Shown in pieces: positions 32,226-46,465 of a stretch of DNA of 64,000 nucleotides. The notes beneath the pieces were generated by a model. The model did not search any database. It saw only the letters and a list, made by a program, of their open reading frames with translations, and was not told the origin of the DNA. The translations under genes were made by a program, and so were the position numbers. Every line of letters begins with the position of its first letter. The stretch's first letter is position 1. The stretch lies in the NCBI RefSeq assembly GCF_914767665.1, contig NC_059501.1:40958501-41022500 (forward strand), given 5' to 3'. This DNA comes from Harmonia axyridis. Lineage: Eukaryota > Arthropoda > Insecta > Coleoptera > Coccinellidae.

Positions 32226-34572
32226 TATGTGTTTGAAATGAAAATAACCATATTGTACCTTTCAAACAGCGAATTACAACCATCTATTAGTAAGTTATTA
32301 TTAAATGCCATTTCATAAGCCATGATAGCTTGACAAATAAACATTTTAAAAATTTTTTAAGAAGTCATCAAACAATAGTCACTTATCTGATAACATCATG
32401 CATAAAAAATCATTAATCCATTTTTTAATTACAAACAGATAGTTGAATAACTTTAAGAAAAAAGTATGAGAATTATTCAACTATCTATCAGTAAATAATT
32501 AAATAATGCTTTGATGACCATAACGTGATCAGATAAACATGAAAAGTTAGACGCTTTTCTCAAAGTTTTTTTGAAATGTTTATTTGTTTTATAATTTTTT
32601 TTTTCGTGGTATTTATTTATCACTGACCTCTGAACAATAAGAATTTAGTTGCTGGTATCAGGACTTAATTTAGTTTATTCACAAATTCTTATGGATACCT
32701 ATGTTATCTACTAGAAAGTTAAATAATGGTTTAATGAACGTGACGTCATCAGATAACCAACAAAAGTTTGACTTAGGTACTCTTAATTTGTGTAGGTACA
32801 TTTAAAATATTTATTTGTCATATTTATAATGACTTACCTAATGAGGTTGATGGCCATTCTGAAAATTCTAACTATCTTATGTATTATCAGATAAATAATT
32901 CTTGGAATGTATCTGTCAACAGATAAGAAACGAAAGTTTTACCCTTTTTTAAAATATTCATTTTTACCAGGGTGATAAAATAAATCAGATATAATTGAAC
33001 GAAAATAAAAATCATATTCTCTTTTCCCATTGTTTAGGTTGAATTTTGAAACGTTCAACTAAAGAACGAAATCAGTTTGAGTAGTTTGATACTTCAAAAT
33101 AAATATCGATATGTAGAATTTCAAAACTGAAATTATAATATATATTATAATTAATAACGAAAGTATTCCATAAAAATAGGAGCAAACTACTGAATATGTC
33201 GTATTTAACCTAATATTGTCACGATAAATCAGGATTTTCAACTAATGGAACTAGAGCATAATAGGTTTCCTGTGATCGAAATCATAATGCGAAAAATTAA
33301 AAAATATCGAATTTGACATTCTAAAATAAATATCGAATATTTTCGATACCTATGTAGCTGTTTCTAATTTCTGGACATCGAAAATAAAAGTTATGACTCA
33401 ATATTGCTGAGAGCCCCAGAAATAAATAAAAACAATAAAATATTAATATTATTCAACGGCTGCTTTCAAATATCAGAAGGTGTTTTCAACAGGTTCTGGT
33501 CACGATAAATCAGAATTTTTGACTAATGCAACTAGATCATAATATGTTTCGTGTGGTCGAATTCAAAATGCGAAATATTTAAAAAATATCGAATTTGATG
33601 CTCTAAAATAAATATCGATATGTACAATTTCAAATTTGAAATTCTGCTTAACGAAAATACTCGATAAAAATGGGAGCAAACTACTAAATATGTCGTTTTC
33701 AACTGAATATCGTCATCTGAATCTTATAATTCTCCTTTATGATAGATTAGTCTATTGTGCAACAAGTGGGGAAAGTCCAACATTTCTCGCGGGTGTGGAA
33801 GTTTGTGGTACGAGCCTGAAAGGCGAGTGCCACTTATAATTAATTTATTCATAGTTATATCATACCTTACTAACTAGATCTTCGTTATAATTTGGATTTT
33901 TCTGAGTATTAGGTACTAGAGAATAGTTTGAAATTTTTACTCTTATTACATGATGAAAACTTTAAATTAGAATATCCATGCCAAATTCAAGGTCAATATC
34001 TTGTAAAGGACAGGTGCTATGAGAAAAAACTTGAAAAAATCAAACTTCAACACCCTGTATATGGAAAACAAAGAGTTTGGGTGCACATCCTTCAATTTAG
34101 GAACACCCTGTATAAAAGCTGATTTAGAGTTTTATTCAATCCATTCGGTTTCTTTCATGCTGAATGAACCTAGTGTCATTTTGAAGTAAAAAGTGGTCCA
34201 TTTTGAAGTGAAAGCTTGTATCTTTCCATGATTAACTGACATAACCTACTGAACACAAGTGACATGGAAAATATCAAAAAATTAATACACTTTGTTACTT
34301 CATATAATGTGAAAATACAAGTAAATGAATGGAGACATTTTTTATTCTATTCATTCCACCTTCAATGCATTTTGTGAAAACCCATATTAATGAACGGCAA
34401 AAAAAATGCCGTCCCAAAATGGCGGAAGAATCTAGAAGTTCCCCCTCCCCAAAAGTGGGTCCTGGATCCGCGCCTGACTTATTTGAGTACTTAAGTGTGT
34501 TGGTACGCTTACTAGCTTAGTATCAGTTTAACAGTGCTGAAGTACAGAACAGATAATTTTAAAGCTAAAAAG

Positions 34573-35132
34573 ATGTCTTTGGATCATTTATATGAGTTCA
34601 GCTTCGAAAAGTTGTACAACGACTGTACAGAAAGGTAATGCTTTTACATCATTTTTTTCTTTAATCATTTTTGAAACAATATAATCGAATGTAATCTTCA
34701 GTTTCTGAATGTTGCATTTTTATAAAGAAATTTTTGTTCAATATATGTGTATGAAATGAACGATAACCATATTGTACCTATCAAACAGCGAATTAATATG
34801 TACTTTTTTTTCCTAGGGGTATAACTTTTGAGGAAGACTGCAGCGTATGTCTGAGTAGGTTGACTGGAGAACTGTACCTAACAGATTGCAGGCATTGTTT
34901 TCACAAAGAATGCATCGACAGGTGGTGCTCCAGTTCTTCCAAATGTTGTCCGATGTGTAGGACAACGTTAATTTTCGAAGGTACCTTCACTATCTTTGAT
35001 ACAAATTGGCAGAATGTTAATATACATCGTTTCGACAAGATGGATAGCGATGAAGAAGATGAAGAAAGTGGAGAGGAAAATGAAGAAGAGAATGAAGGAG
35101 AAAATGAAGAACAAACCAACGAGGACATTTAA
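34573..35132 (+). CDS. RING-H2 protein with acidic tail, copy 5
   Basis: Exons 34573-34634 and 34817-35132 give a 125-residue product identical to copies 1 and 6. One silent change is visible (TTC to TTT, Phe81, near 34997). An AATAAA lies at 35591. Confidence 0.85.
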
Positions 35133-37431
35133 TGGAGAAAATATCACTCTCAAATTAAATTCTCTCTATACATTTGTATGAAGACTACTGAAAAAGTGTT
35201 CTATTCCATTGATGAATTCATGGCCTATGACTTTCAGTGAATCCTGCCTTTTAACGTGATTTCTTCTTTTTTTCTGTACATGTATTTATGTTTATTTTCA
35301 TCTTCACTTGTATTTTGTTTGTTTGGATTCATGCTGTATCGTTTTATATATACATATTTTATTTTGAATTATGTTGTGTTCATATCTCATCATGATTTCT
35401 GTAAAATTTTACATCTCTGTTCGACACACCCTGTAACATTTTTGAGGGAAATGAATGAGTTATAAATTGTAATATATGTATTAGAATCATTTGTCTTTTT
35501 TTTTCATCTTATTTTTCCTAACGTTAACTAACTAAGTGTCATTTCAATCAGAAATAGCTCTCGTTTGTCTTATGAATGTGATTTATTATAAATAAAATAA
35601 TTGAAAAAATACACTTATTAGGTGTACAACTTTGCTTCCGCCGTTTTGCAATAGATAACTATAGAGGTAGGTGGTAAGTGATAGTCGAAAGATCGTTCGA
35701 TGTTGCTTGCTAAGCCTACAAGAGGCACTTACTACAGACGAGTTGTAACAAAATCGACTAATAATCCGAGTAATCAAACAGCTATCGATATTGGATGGGC
35801 AATGATAGACATATATTTTTTTTATATGTAATGGAAATTTCTGATATGCTCATTCCTAATGATCCAAGAATAAGAGCCAATTTGATTGTAAGAGATAAAA
35901 CGATATTCGGTATTTTATTGATCTACAAAAGTATGTTAAAGTCAGATTTTCGGCCTAAATATTAGGTGTACAACTTTGCTTCCGCCGTTTTGCAATAGAT
36001 GGCTGTAGCTGTAAGGGGTAGTCGAAATAAATAGATAGTAGATGCCATACAATAAGCTTAAGTATTTGTTAACATAACGCTATCGAAATATTAGTCGATT
36101 TTTGTCTGCATCATGAAGTTATTCTCGTTTAAATATGTCAGCTCCAAATTGAAAATCTGGGCGTACGCCAATGCAGTGAAACTGTCATATCATTTATTTT
36201 CCTGGTTTCCTTGGATGAACGTTATTGATAATAATTGCAGCGAAATTCATAAAGCTATATTCCTCTATTATATTCATAAAACCCTCAAAAAAGGGGTAAC
36301 TTAACCATAGTACTAATAAATGGTACCACGGTACCAATATGGGTTCATTTGAAAACATTGAGTGTTACCCAAAAAACGATTACGATGAACTTTATTTGCT
36401 CATAAAAAACGCAATTTAGTGTTTTTGACGGGATTTCGATTTTTCTAGTATTAGACAGGTCAATTGGAATAAATCGGAATCATCGTGGCACACTCAAATG
36501 GAAAACTAAAAATTGAATTATAAAAAAATTTTGACGTTTGAAATGTCACTTATGTGGTATCATTGGATTCAAAAAATTATACAGATTTCAAAAATGTTAT
36601 AATATACAGGGTGTTCCACTTGAAAATCGAGAGTTGGTATCACTTCCGGCGAAACAGGAAGTGAAAAAAAATCATTTGTAGATTAAAAAGTGTCGCTTAT
36701 TATGTATATTATGTATTATTAATTTTTAGTAACGTTTATTATTTTAACGTGAAATCTAAAGAAGCGACTAATAGGAAAAAAATTTAATTTGAAGAATAAA
36801 AAAAAGATGAAATATAATGACTGTCATTCAATTTTCGATTTAAAATGAATTTCGAACAAGTAGAAACCAAGCCAATCCACAGTATTGTTTAGAATTAGGA
36901 TAAAATATATCAAAATGAAAAAATTGTTTTCCGAGAAGTAAATAAAGTATTTTCACAGCCTTGAAGTCACAGATAAAGGCCACTCCTACTGTTTTTTTTG
37001 AGCTGATTCGCGTGTAAGCTTCTCCTACTATCGGTCTATTTGATTGGAGATGGTTGAAATATGTGCAGTCAGTTTTTGATAATTACCTGAAGCTCGCAAG
37101 ATTTGGTGTTTAAACACGAAATCCAACAATAATCCAAAGCCAGTTTGAGGTCGTTTATACAAGAAATTCGTAATTGCCTCTGAAAAGATAAATGATTGTT
37201 TTATTGTTGGTTTTTTTCATTCAGACTCAAGGCAATTATCTTGTCTATGTCTGTGACCTTTTTCATTGAGGAGAAATTTAAAAACTATGAAATTTGTGAC
37301 AAGAAGTAAATAATACAACTCATTGTAGCTTTTCATCGGAAAAATTTATCTAGGATCAATCGAGTAATTTGAAAAGGAAAAAATTTTATTCGAATGTCTA
37401 TAAGTATAATATGTATTTAGATATACATATA

Positions 37432-37866
37432 CAGGGTGTGGCGTAATTAATGGATAATACTGTACTGGCGAATAGGGGAGGTCATGGCCGACCAGAAAAT
37501 GTAAAGTTATGTTCAGTAAAAATATTATAGTGTTCGATATATCGAACAATTTAATTTTTTTCTGAAAAGTGCACCTTCACTCACTAAATTCATTGTTGTG
37601 ATCACAAATCTTGTTATTTCTTTCAGCATTGTTTTTCATTTTACTCTCAAATATCTGTACTATGAGATAAACTACCAAATTCCTACCATCTTGCTTAATT
37701 AAGAGAAGAAAAGTATGATAATCCTGATGTTTGCACTTTTTAGAAAAAAATGAAATTGTCCGATATCTCGAAAACTATGATATTTTTACTGAACAAAATT
37801 TTCTGGTCGGCCAACACCTCCCCTATTCGCCAGTACAGGATTATCCATTAATTACGCCACACCCTG
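37432..37866. mobile_element. Fold-back element, unit 5
   Basis: Complete copy with both CAGGGTGTGG ends and TA flanks. Confidence 0.8.
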
Positions 37867-40213
37867 TATGTGTTTGAAATGAAAATAACCATATTGTACC
37901 TTTCAAACAGCGAATTACAACCATCTATTAGTAAGTTATTATTAAATGCCATTTCATAAGCCATGATAGCTTGACAAATAAACATTTTAAAAATTTTTTA
38001 AGAAGTCATCAAACAATAGTCACTTATCTGATAACATCATGCATAAAAAATCATTAATCCATTTTTTAATTACAAACAGATAGTTGAATAACTTTAAGAA
38101 AAAAGTATGAGAATTATTCAACTATCTATCAGTAAATAATTAAATAATGCTTTGATGACCATAACGTGATCAGATAAACATGAAAAGTTAGACGCTTTTC
38201 TCAAAGTTTTTTTGAAATGTTTATTTGTTTTATAATTTTTTTTTTCGTGGTATTTATTTATCACTGACCTCTGAACAATAAGAATTTAGTTGCTGGTATC
38301 AGGACTTAATTTAGTTTATTCACAAATTCTTATGGATACCTATGTTATCTACTAGAAAGTTAAATAATGGTTTAATGAACGTGACGTCATCAGATAACCA
38401 ACAAAAGTTTGACTTAGGTACTCTTAATTTGTGTAGGTACATTTGAAATATTTATTTGTCATATTTATAATGACTTACCTAATGAGGTTGATGGCCATTC
38501 TGAAAATTCTAACTATCTTATGTATTATCAGATAAATAATTCTTGGAATGTATCTGTCAACAGATAAGAAACGAAAGTTTTACCCTTTTTTAAAATATTC
38601 ATTTTTACCAGGGTGATAAAATAAATCAGATATAATTGAACGAAAATAAAAATCATATTCTCTTTTCCCATTGTTTAGGTTGAATTTTGAAACGTTCAAC
38701 TAAAGAACGAAATCAGTTTGAGTAGTTTGATACTTCAAAATAAATATCGATATGTAGAATTTCAAAACTGAAATTATAATATATATTATAATTAATAACG
38801 AAAGTATTCCATAAAAATAGGAGCAAACTACTGAATATGTCGTATTTAACCTAATATTGTCACGATAAATCAGGATTTTCAACTAATGGAACTAGAGCAT
38901 AATAGGTTTCCTGTGATCGAAATCATAATGCGAAAAATTAAAAAATATCGAATTTGACATTCTAAAATAAATATCGAATATTTTCGATACCTATGTAGCT
39001 GTTTCTAATTTCTGGACATCGAAAATAAAAGTTATGACTTAATATTGCTGAGAGCCCCAGAAATAAATAAAAACAATAAAATATTAATATTATTCAACGG
39101 CTGCTTTCAAATATCAGAAGGTGTTTTCAACAGGTTCTGGTCACGATAAATCAGAATTTTTGACTAATGCAACTAGATCATAATATGTTTCGTGTGGTCG
39201 AATTCAAAATGCGAAATATTTAAAAAATATCGAATTTGATGCTCTAAAATAAATATCGATATGTACAATTTCAAATTTGAAATTCTGCTTAACGAAAATA
39301 CTCGATAAAAATGGGAGCAAACTACTAAATATGTCGTTTTCAACTGAATATCGTCATCTGAATCTTATAATTCTCCTTTATGATAGATTAGTCTATTGTG
39401 CAACAAGTGGGGAAAGTCCAACATTTCTCGCGGGTGTGGAAGTTTGTGGTACGAGCCTGAAAGGCGAGTGCCACTTATAATTAATTTATTCATAGCTATA
39501 TCATACCTTACTAACTAGATCTTCGTTATAATTTGGATTTTTCTGAGTATCAGGTACTAGAGAATAGTTTGAAATTTTTACTCTTATTACATGATGAAAA
39601 CTTTAAATTAGAATATCCATGCCAAATTCAAGGTCAATATCTTGTAAAGGACAGGTGCTATGAGAAAAAAATTGAAAAAATCAAACTTCAACACCCTGTA
39701 TATGGAAAACAAAGAGTTTGGGTGCACATCCTTCAATTTAGGAACACCCTGTATAAAAGCTGATTTAGAGTTTTATTCAATCCATTCGGTTTCTTTCATG
39801 CTGAATGAACCTAGTGTCATTTTGAAGTAAAAAGTGGTCCATTTTGAAGTGAAAGCTTGTATCTTTCCATGATTAACTGACATAACCTACTGAACACAAG
39901 TGACATGGAAAATATCAAAAAATTAATACACTTTGTTACTTCATATAATGTGAAAATACAAGTAAATGAATGGAGACATTTTTTATTCTATTCATTCCAC
40001 CTTCAATGCATTTTGTGAAAACCCATATTAATGAACGGCAAAAAAAAATGCCGTCCCAAAATGGCGGAAGAATCTAGAAGTTCCCCCCCCCAAAAGTGGG
40101 TCCTGGATCCGCGCCTGACCTATTTGAGTACTTAAGTGTGTTGGTACGCTTACTAGCTTAGTATCAGTTTAACAGTGCTGAAGTACAGAACAGATAATTT
40201 TAAAGCTAAAAAG

Positions 40214-40773
40214 ATGTCTTTGGATCATTTATATGAGTTCAGCTTCGAAAAGTTGTACAACGACTGTACAGAAAGGTAATGCTTTTACATCATTTTTTTC
40301 TTTAATCATTTTTGAAACAATATAATCGAATGTAATCTTCAGTTTCTGAATGTTGCATGTTTATAAAGAAATTTTTGTTCAATATATGTGTATGAAATGA
40401 ACGATAACCATATTGTACCTATCAAACAGCGAATTAATATGTACTTTTTTTTCCTAGGGGTATAACTTTTGAGGAAGACTGCAGCGTATGTCTGAGTAGG
40501 TTGACTGGAGAACTGTACCTAACAGATTGCAGGCATTGCTTTCACAAAGAATGCATCGACAGGTGGTGCTCCAGTTCTTCCAAATGTTGTCCGATGTGTA
40601 GGACAACGTTAATTTTCGAAGGTACCTTCACTATCTTCGATACAAATTGGCAGAATGTTAATATACATCGTTTCGACAAGATGGATAGCGATGAAGAAGA
40701 TGAAGAAAGTGGAGAGGAAAATGAAGAAGAGAATGAAGGAGAAAATGAAGAACAAACCAACGAGGACATTTAA
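40214..40773 (+). CDS. RING-H2 protein with acidic tail, copy 6
   Basis: Exons 40214-40275 and 40458-40773 give a 125-residue product identical to copies 1 and 5. A silent TGT to TGC change falls in the RING (Cys48, near 40540). An AATAAA lies at 41232, followed about 20 bp later by the extra sequence unique to unit 6. Confidence 0.85.
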
Positions 40774-41251
40774 TGGAGAAAATATCACTCTCAAATTAAA
40801 TTCTCTCTATACATTTGTATGAAGACTACTGAAAAAGTGTTCTATTCCATTGATGAATTCATGGCCTATGACTTTCAGTGAATCCTGCCTTTTAACGTGA
40901 TTTCTTCTTTTTTTCTGTACATGTATTTATGTTTATTTTCATCTTCACTTGTATTTTGTTTGTTTGGATTCATGCTGTATCGTTTTATATATACATATTT
41001 TATTTTGAATTATGTTGTGTTCATATGTCATCATGATTTCTGTAAAATTTTACATCTCTGTTCGACACACCCTGTAACATTTTTGAGGGAAATGAATGAG
41101 TTATAAATTGTAATATATGTATTAGAATCATTTGTCTTTTTTTTTCATCTTATTTTTCCTAACGTTAACTAACTAAGTGTCATTTCAATCAGAAATAGCT
41201 CTCGTTTGTCTTATGAATGTGATTTATTATAAATAAAATAATTGAAAAAAT

Positions 41252-41311
41252 AAACTAACCCATACACCGAAAGGTATCAAATGGGATACAGATTATATAT
41301 ATATAAAAAAT
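41252..41311. other. About 60 bp of extra sequence unique to unit 6
   Basis: Inserted in the run GAAAAAATA just after the polyadenylation signal. It contains CCGAAAGGTATCAAATGGG and a TATATATATA run. No terminal repeats or target duplication are clear because of the A-rich flanks. Its source is not recognised. Confidence 0.6.
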
Positions 41312-43134
41312 ACACTTATTAGGTGTACAACTTTGCTTCCGCCGTTTTGCAATAGATAACTATAGAGGTAGGTGGTAAGTGATAGTCGAAAGATCGTTCG
41401 ATGTTGCTTGCTAAGCCTACAAGAGGCACTTACTACAGACGAGTTGTAACAAAATCGACTAATAATCCGAGTAATCAAACAGCTATCGATATTGGATTGG
41501 CAATGATAGACATATATTTTTTTTATATGTAATGGAAATTTCTGATATGCTCATTCCTAATGATCCAAGAATAAGAGCCCATTTGATTGTAAGAGATAAA
41601 ACGATATTCGGTATTTTATTGATCTACAAAAGTATGTTAAAGTCAGATTTTCGGCCTAAATATTAGGTGTACAACTTTGCTTCCGCCGTTTTGCAATAGA
41701 TGGCTGTAGCTGTAAGGGGTAGTCGAAATAAATAGATAGTAGATGCCATACAATAAGCTTAAGTATTTGTTAACATAACGCTATCGAAATATTAGTCGAT
41801 TTTTGTCTGCATCATGAAGTTATTCTCGTTTAAATATGTCAGCTCCAAATTGAAAATCTGGGCGTACGCCAATGCAGTGAAACTGTCATATCATTTATTT
41901 TCCTGGTTTCCTTGGATGAACGTTATTGATAATAATTGCAGCGAAATTCATAAAGCTATATTCCTCTATTATATTCATAAAACCCTCAAAAAAGGGGTAA
42001 CTTAACCATAGTACTAATAAATGGTACCACGGTACCAATATGGGTTCATTTGAAAACATTGAGTGTTACCCAAAAAACGATTACGATGAACTTTATTTGC
42101 TCATAAAAAACGCAATTTAGTGTTTTTGACGGGATTTCGATTTTTCTAGTATTAGACAGGTCAATTGGAATAAATCGGAATCATCGTGGCACACTCAAAT
42201 GGAAAACTAAAAATTGAATTATAAAAAAATTTTGACGTTTGAAATGTCACTTATGTGGTATCATTGGATTCAAAAAATTATACAGATTTCAAAAATGTTA
42301 TAATATACAGGGTGTTCCACTTGAAAATCGAGAGTTGGTATCACTTCCGGCGAAACAGGAAGTGAAAAAAAATCATTTGTAGATTAAAAAGTGTCGCTTA
42401 TTATGTATATTATGTATTATTAATTTTTAGTAACGTTTATTATTTTAACGTGAAATCTAAAGAAGCGACTATGTAGGAAAAAAATTTAATTTGAAGAATA
42501 AAAAAAAGATGAAATATAATGACTGTCATTCAATTTTCGATTTAAAATGAATTTCGAACAAGTAGAAACCAAGCCAATCCACAGTATTGTTTAGAATTAG
42601 GATAAAATATATCAAAATGAAAAAATTGTTTTCCGAGAAGTAAATAAAGTATTTTCACAGCCTTGAAGTCACAGATAAAGGCCACTCCTACTGTTTTTTT
42701 TTGAGCTGATTCGCGTGTAAGCTTCTCCTACTATCGGTCTATTTGATTGGAGATGGTTGAAATATGTGCAGTCAGTTTTTGATAATTACCTGAAGCTCGC
42801 AAGATTTGGTGTTTAAACACGAAATCCAACAATAATCCAAAGCCAGTTTGAGGTCGTTTATACAAGAAATTCGTAATTGCCTCTGAAAAGATAAATGATT
42901 GTTTTATTGTTGGTTTTTTTCATTCAGACTCAAGGCAATTATCTTGTCTATGTCTGTGACCTTTTTCATTGAGGAGAAATTTAAAAACTATGAAATTTGT
43001 GACAAGAAGTAAATAATACAACTCATTGTAGCTTTTCATCGGAAAAATTTATCTAGGATCAATCGAGTAATTTGAAAAGGAAAAAATTTTATTCGAATGT
43101 CTATAAGTATAATATGTATTTAGATATACATATA

Positions 43135-43569
43135 CAGGGTGTGGCGTAATTAATGGATAATACTGAACTGGCGAATAGGGGAGGTCATGGCCGACCAGAA
43201 AATGTAAAGTTATGTTCAGTAAAAATATCATAGTCTTCGAGATATCGAACAATTTAATTTTTTTCTGAAAAGTGCACCTTCACTCACTAAATTCATTGTT
43301 GTGATCACAAATCTTGTTATTTCTTTGAGCATTGTTTTTCATTTTACTCTCAAATATCTGTACTATGAGATAAACTACCAAATTCCTACCATCTTGCTCA
43401 ATTAAGAGAAGAAAAGTATGATAATCCTGATGTTTGCACTTTTTAGAAAAAAATGAAATTGTCCGATATCTCGAAAACTATGATATTTTTACTGAACAAA
43501 ATTTTCTGGTCGGCCAACACCTCCCCTATTCGCCAGTACAGGATTATCCATTAATTACGCCACACCCTG
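43135..43569. mobile_element. Fold-back element, unit 6
   Basis: Complete copy; a single base differs in the outer arm (ACTGAACTGG where most have ACTGTACTGG). Confidence 0.8.
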
Positions 43570-45893
43570 TATGTGTTTGAAATGAAAATAACCATATTGT
43601 ACCTTTCAAACAGCGAATTAAAACCATCTATTAGTAAGTTATTATTAAATGCCATTTCATAAGCCATGATAGCTTGACAAATAAACATTTTAAAAATTTT
43701 TTAAGAAGTCATCAAACAATAGTCACTTATCTGATAACATCATGCATAAAAAATCATTACTCCATTTTTTAATTACAAACAGATAGTTGAATAACTTTAA
43801 GAAAAAAGTATGAGAATTATTCAACTATCTATCAGTAAATAATTAAATAATGCTTTAATGACCATAACGTGATCAGATAAACATGAAAAGTTAGACGCTT
43901 TTCTCAAAGTTTTTTTAAAATGTTTATTTGTTTTATAATTTTTTTTTTCGTGGTATTTATTTATCACTGACCTCTGAAGAATAAGAATTTAGTTGCTGGT
44001 ATCAGGACTTAATTTAGTTTATTCACAAATTCTTATGGATACCTATGTTATCTACTAGAAAGTTAAATAATGGTTTAATGAACGTGACGTCATCAGATAA
44101 CCAACAAAAGTTTGACTTAGGTACTCTTAATTTGTGTAGGTACATTTAAAATATTTATTTGTCATATTTATAATGACTTACCTAATGAGGTTGATGGCCA
44201 TTCTGAAAATTCTAACTATCTTATGTATTATCAGATAAATAATTCTTGGAATGTATCTGTCAACAGATAAGAAACGAAAGTTTTACCCTTTTTTAAAATA
44301 TTCATTTTTACCAGGGTGATAAAATAAATCAGATATAATTGAACGAAAATAAAAATCATATTCTCTTTTCCCATTGTTTAGGTTGAATTTTGAAACGTTC
44401 AACTAAAGAACGAAATCAGTTTGAGTAGTTTGATACTTCAAAATAAATATCGATATGTAGAATTTCAAAACTGAAATTATAATATATATTATAATTAATA
44501 ACGAAAGTATTCCATAGAAATAGGAGCAAACTACTGAATATGTCGTATTTAACCTAATATTGTCACGATAAATCAGGATTTTCAACTAATGGAACTAGAG
44601 CATAATAGGTTTCCTGTGATCGAAATCATAATGCGAAAAATTAAAAAATATCGAATTTGACATTCTAAAATAAATATCGAATATTTTCGATACCTATGTA
44701 GCTGTTTCTAATTTCTGGACATCGAAAATAAAAGTTATGACTCAATATTGCTGAGAGCCCCAGAAATAAATAAAAACAATAAAATATTAATATTATTCAA
44801 CGGCTGCTTTCAAATATCAGAAGGTGTTTTCAACAGGTTCTGGTCACGATAAATCAGAATTTTTGACTAATGCAACTAGATCATAATATGTTTCGTGTGG
44901 TCGAATTCAAAATGCGAAATATTTAAAAAATATCGAATTTGATGCTCTAAAATAAATATCGATATGTAGAATTTCAAATTTGAAATTCTGCTTAACGAAA
45001 ATACTCGATAAAAATGGGAGCAAACTACTAAATATGTCGTTTTCAACTGAATCTCGTCATCTGAATCTTATAATTCTCCTTTATGATAGATTAGTCTATT
45101 GTGCAACAAGTGGGGAAAGTCCAACATTTCTCGCGGGTGTGGAAGTTTGTGGTACGAGCCTGAAAGGCGAGTGCCACTTATAATTAATTTATTCATAGCT
45201 ATATCATACCTTACTAACTAGATCTTCGTTATAATTTGGATTTTTCTGAGTATTAGGTACTAGAGAATAGTTTGAAATTTTTACTCTTATTACATGATGA
45301 AAACTTTAAATTAGAATATCCATGCCAAATTCAAGGTCAATATCTTGTAAAGGACAGGTGCTATGAGAAAAAACTTGAAAAAATCAAACTTCAACACCCT
45401 GTATATGGAAAACAAAGAGTTTGGGTGCACATCCTTCAATTTAGGAACACCCTGTATAAAAGCTGATTTAGAGTTTTATTCAATCCATTCGGTTTCTTTC
45501 ATGCTGAATGAACCTAGTGTCATTTTGAAGTAAAAAGTGGTCCATTTTGAAGTGAAAGCTTGTATCTTTCCATGATTAACTGACATAACCTACTGAACAC
45601 AAGTGACATGGAAAATATCAAAAAATTAATACAATTTGTTACTTCATATAATGTGAAAATGCAAGTAAATGAATGGAGACATTCAATGCATTTTGTGAAA
45701 ACCCATATTAATGAACGGCAAAAAAAAATGCCGTCCCAAAATGGCGGAAGAATCTAGAAGTTCCCCCCCCCAAAAGTGGGTCCTGGATCCGCGCCTGACT
45801 TATTTGAGTACTCAAGTGTGTTGGTACGCTTACTAGCTTAGTATCAGTTTAACAGTGCTGAAGTACAGAACAGATAATTTTAAAGCTAAAAAG

Positions 45894-46465
45894 ATGTCTT
45901 TGGATCATTTATATGAGTTCAGTTTCGAAAAGTTGTACAACGACTGTACAGAAAGGTAATGCTTTTACATCATTTTTTTCTTTAATTATTTTTGAAACAA
46001 TATAATCGAATGTTATCTTCAGTTTCTGAATGTTGCATTTTTATAAAGAAATTTTTGTTCAATATATGCGTATGAAATGAACGATAACCATATTGTACCT
46101 ATCAAACAGCGAATTAATATGTCCTTTTTTTTCCTAGGGGTATAACTTTTGAGGAAGACTGCAGCGTATGTCTGAGTAGGTTGACTGGAGAACTGTACCT
46201 AACCGATTGCAGGCATTGTTTTCACAAAGAATGCATCGACAGGTGGTGCTCCAGTTCTTTCAAATGTTGTCCGATGTGTAGGACAACGTTAATTTTCGAA
46301 GGTACCTTCACTATCTTCGATACAAATTGGCAGAATGTTAATATACATCGTTTCGACAAGATGGATAGCGATGAAGAAGATGAAGAAAGTGATGAAAGTG
46401 GAGAGGAAAATGAAGAAGAGAATGAAGGAGAAAATGTAGAACAAACCAACGAGGACATTCAATGA
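45894..46465 (+). CDS. RING-H2 protein with acidic tail, copy 7 (most diverged)
   Basis: Exons 45894-45955 and 46138-46465 give 129 residues. Ser62, in the loop just before the last Cys pair, is Phe. One tail Glu is Val. The normal stop codon is replaced by CAA followed by TGA, adding one Gln. All zinc ligands remain. It has the most amino-acid changes of the nine, yet no frameshift or premature stop. An AATAAA lies at 46924. Confidence 0.82.

Larger units (their letters stand above)
21121..34189 (+). repeat. Tandem array unit 4
   Basis: This unit is 13.1 kb long because a 7415-bp block of nested retroelements occupies 24351-31765. With that block removed, the unit matches its neighbours base for base across an 11-bp target duplication, giving about 5.65 kb. 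Its RING copy has the unusual change of Glu27 to Lys. Gene-free parts 22550-24340 and 31780-34189 contain the common unit repeats, including the fold-back element at 31791-32225. Confidence 0.95.
34190..39830 (+). repeat. Tandem array unit 5
   Basis: A 5641-bp unit without insertion, close to a consensus copy. The C-tract upstream of the gene is interrupted by a T near 34446. The RING protein is identical to that of units 1 and 6. The gene-free region 35610-39830 contains the common repeats: mariner-end-like pair at 35618 and 35962, small ORF 36113-36304, fold-back element 37432-37866, then the two families of sub-repeats. Confidence 0.95.
39831..45533 (+). repeat. Tandem array unit 6
   Basis: A 5703-bp unit. 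It differs from the others by about 60 bp of extra sequence at about 41252-41311, between the polyadenylation signal and the first mariner-end-like repeat. Otherwise it follows the common order: RING gene 40214-40773, small ORF 41814-42005, fold-back element 43135-43569. I see nothing else gene-like in 41300-45533. Confidence 0.95.
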
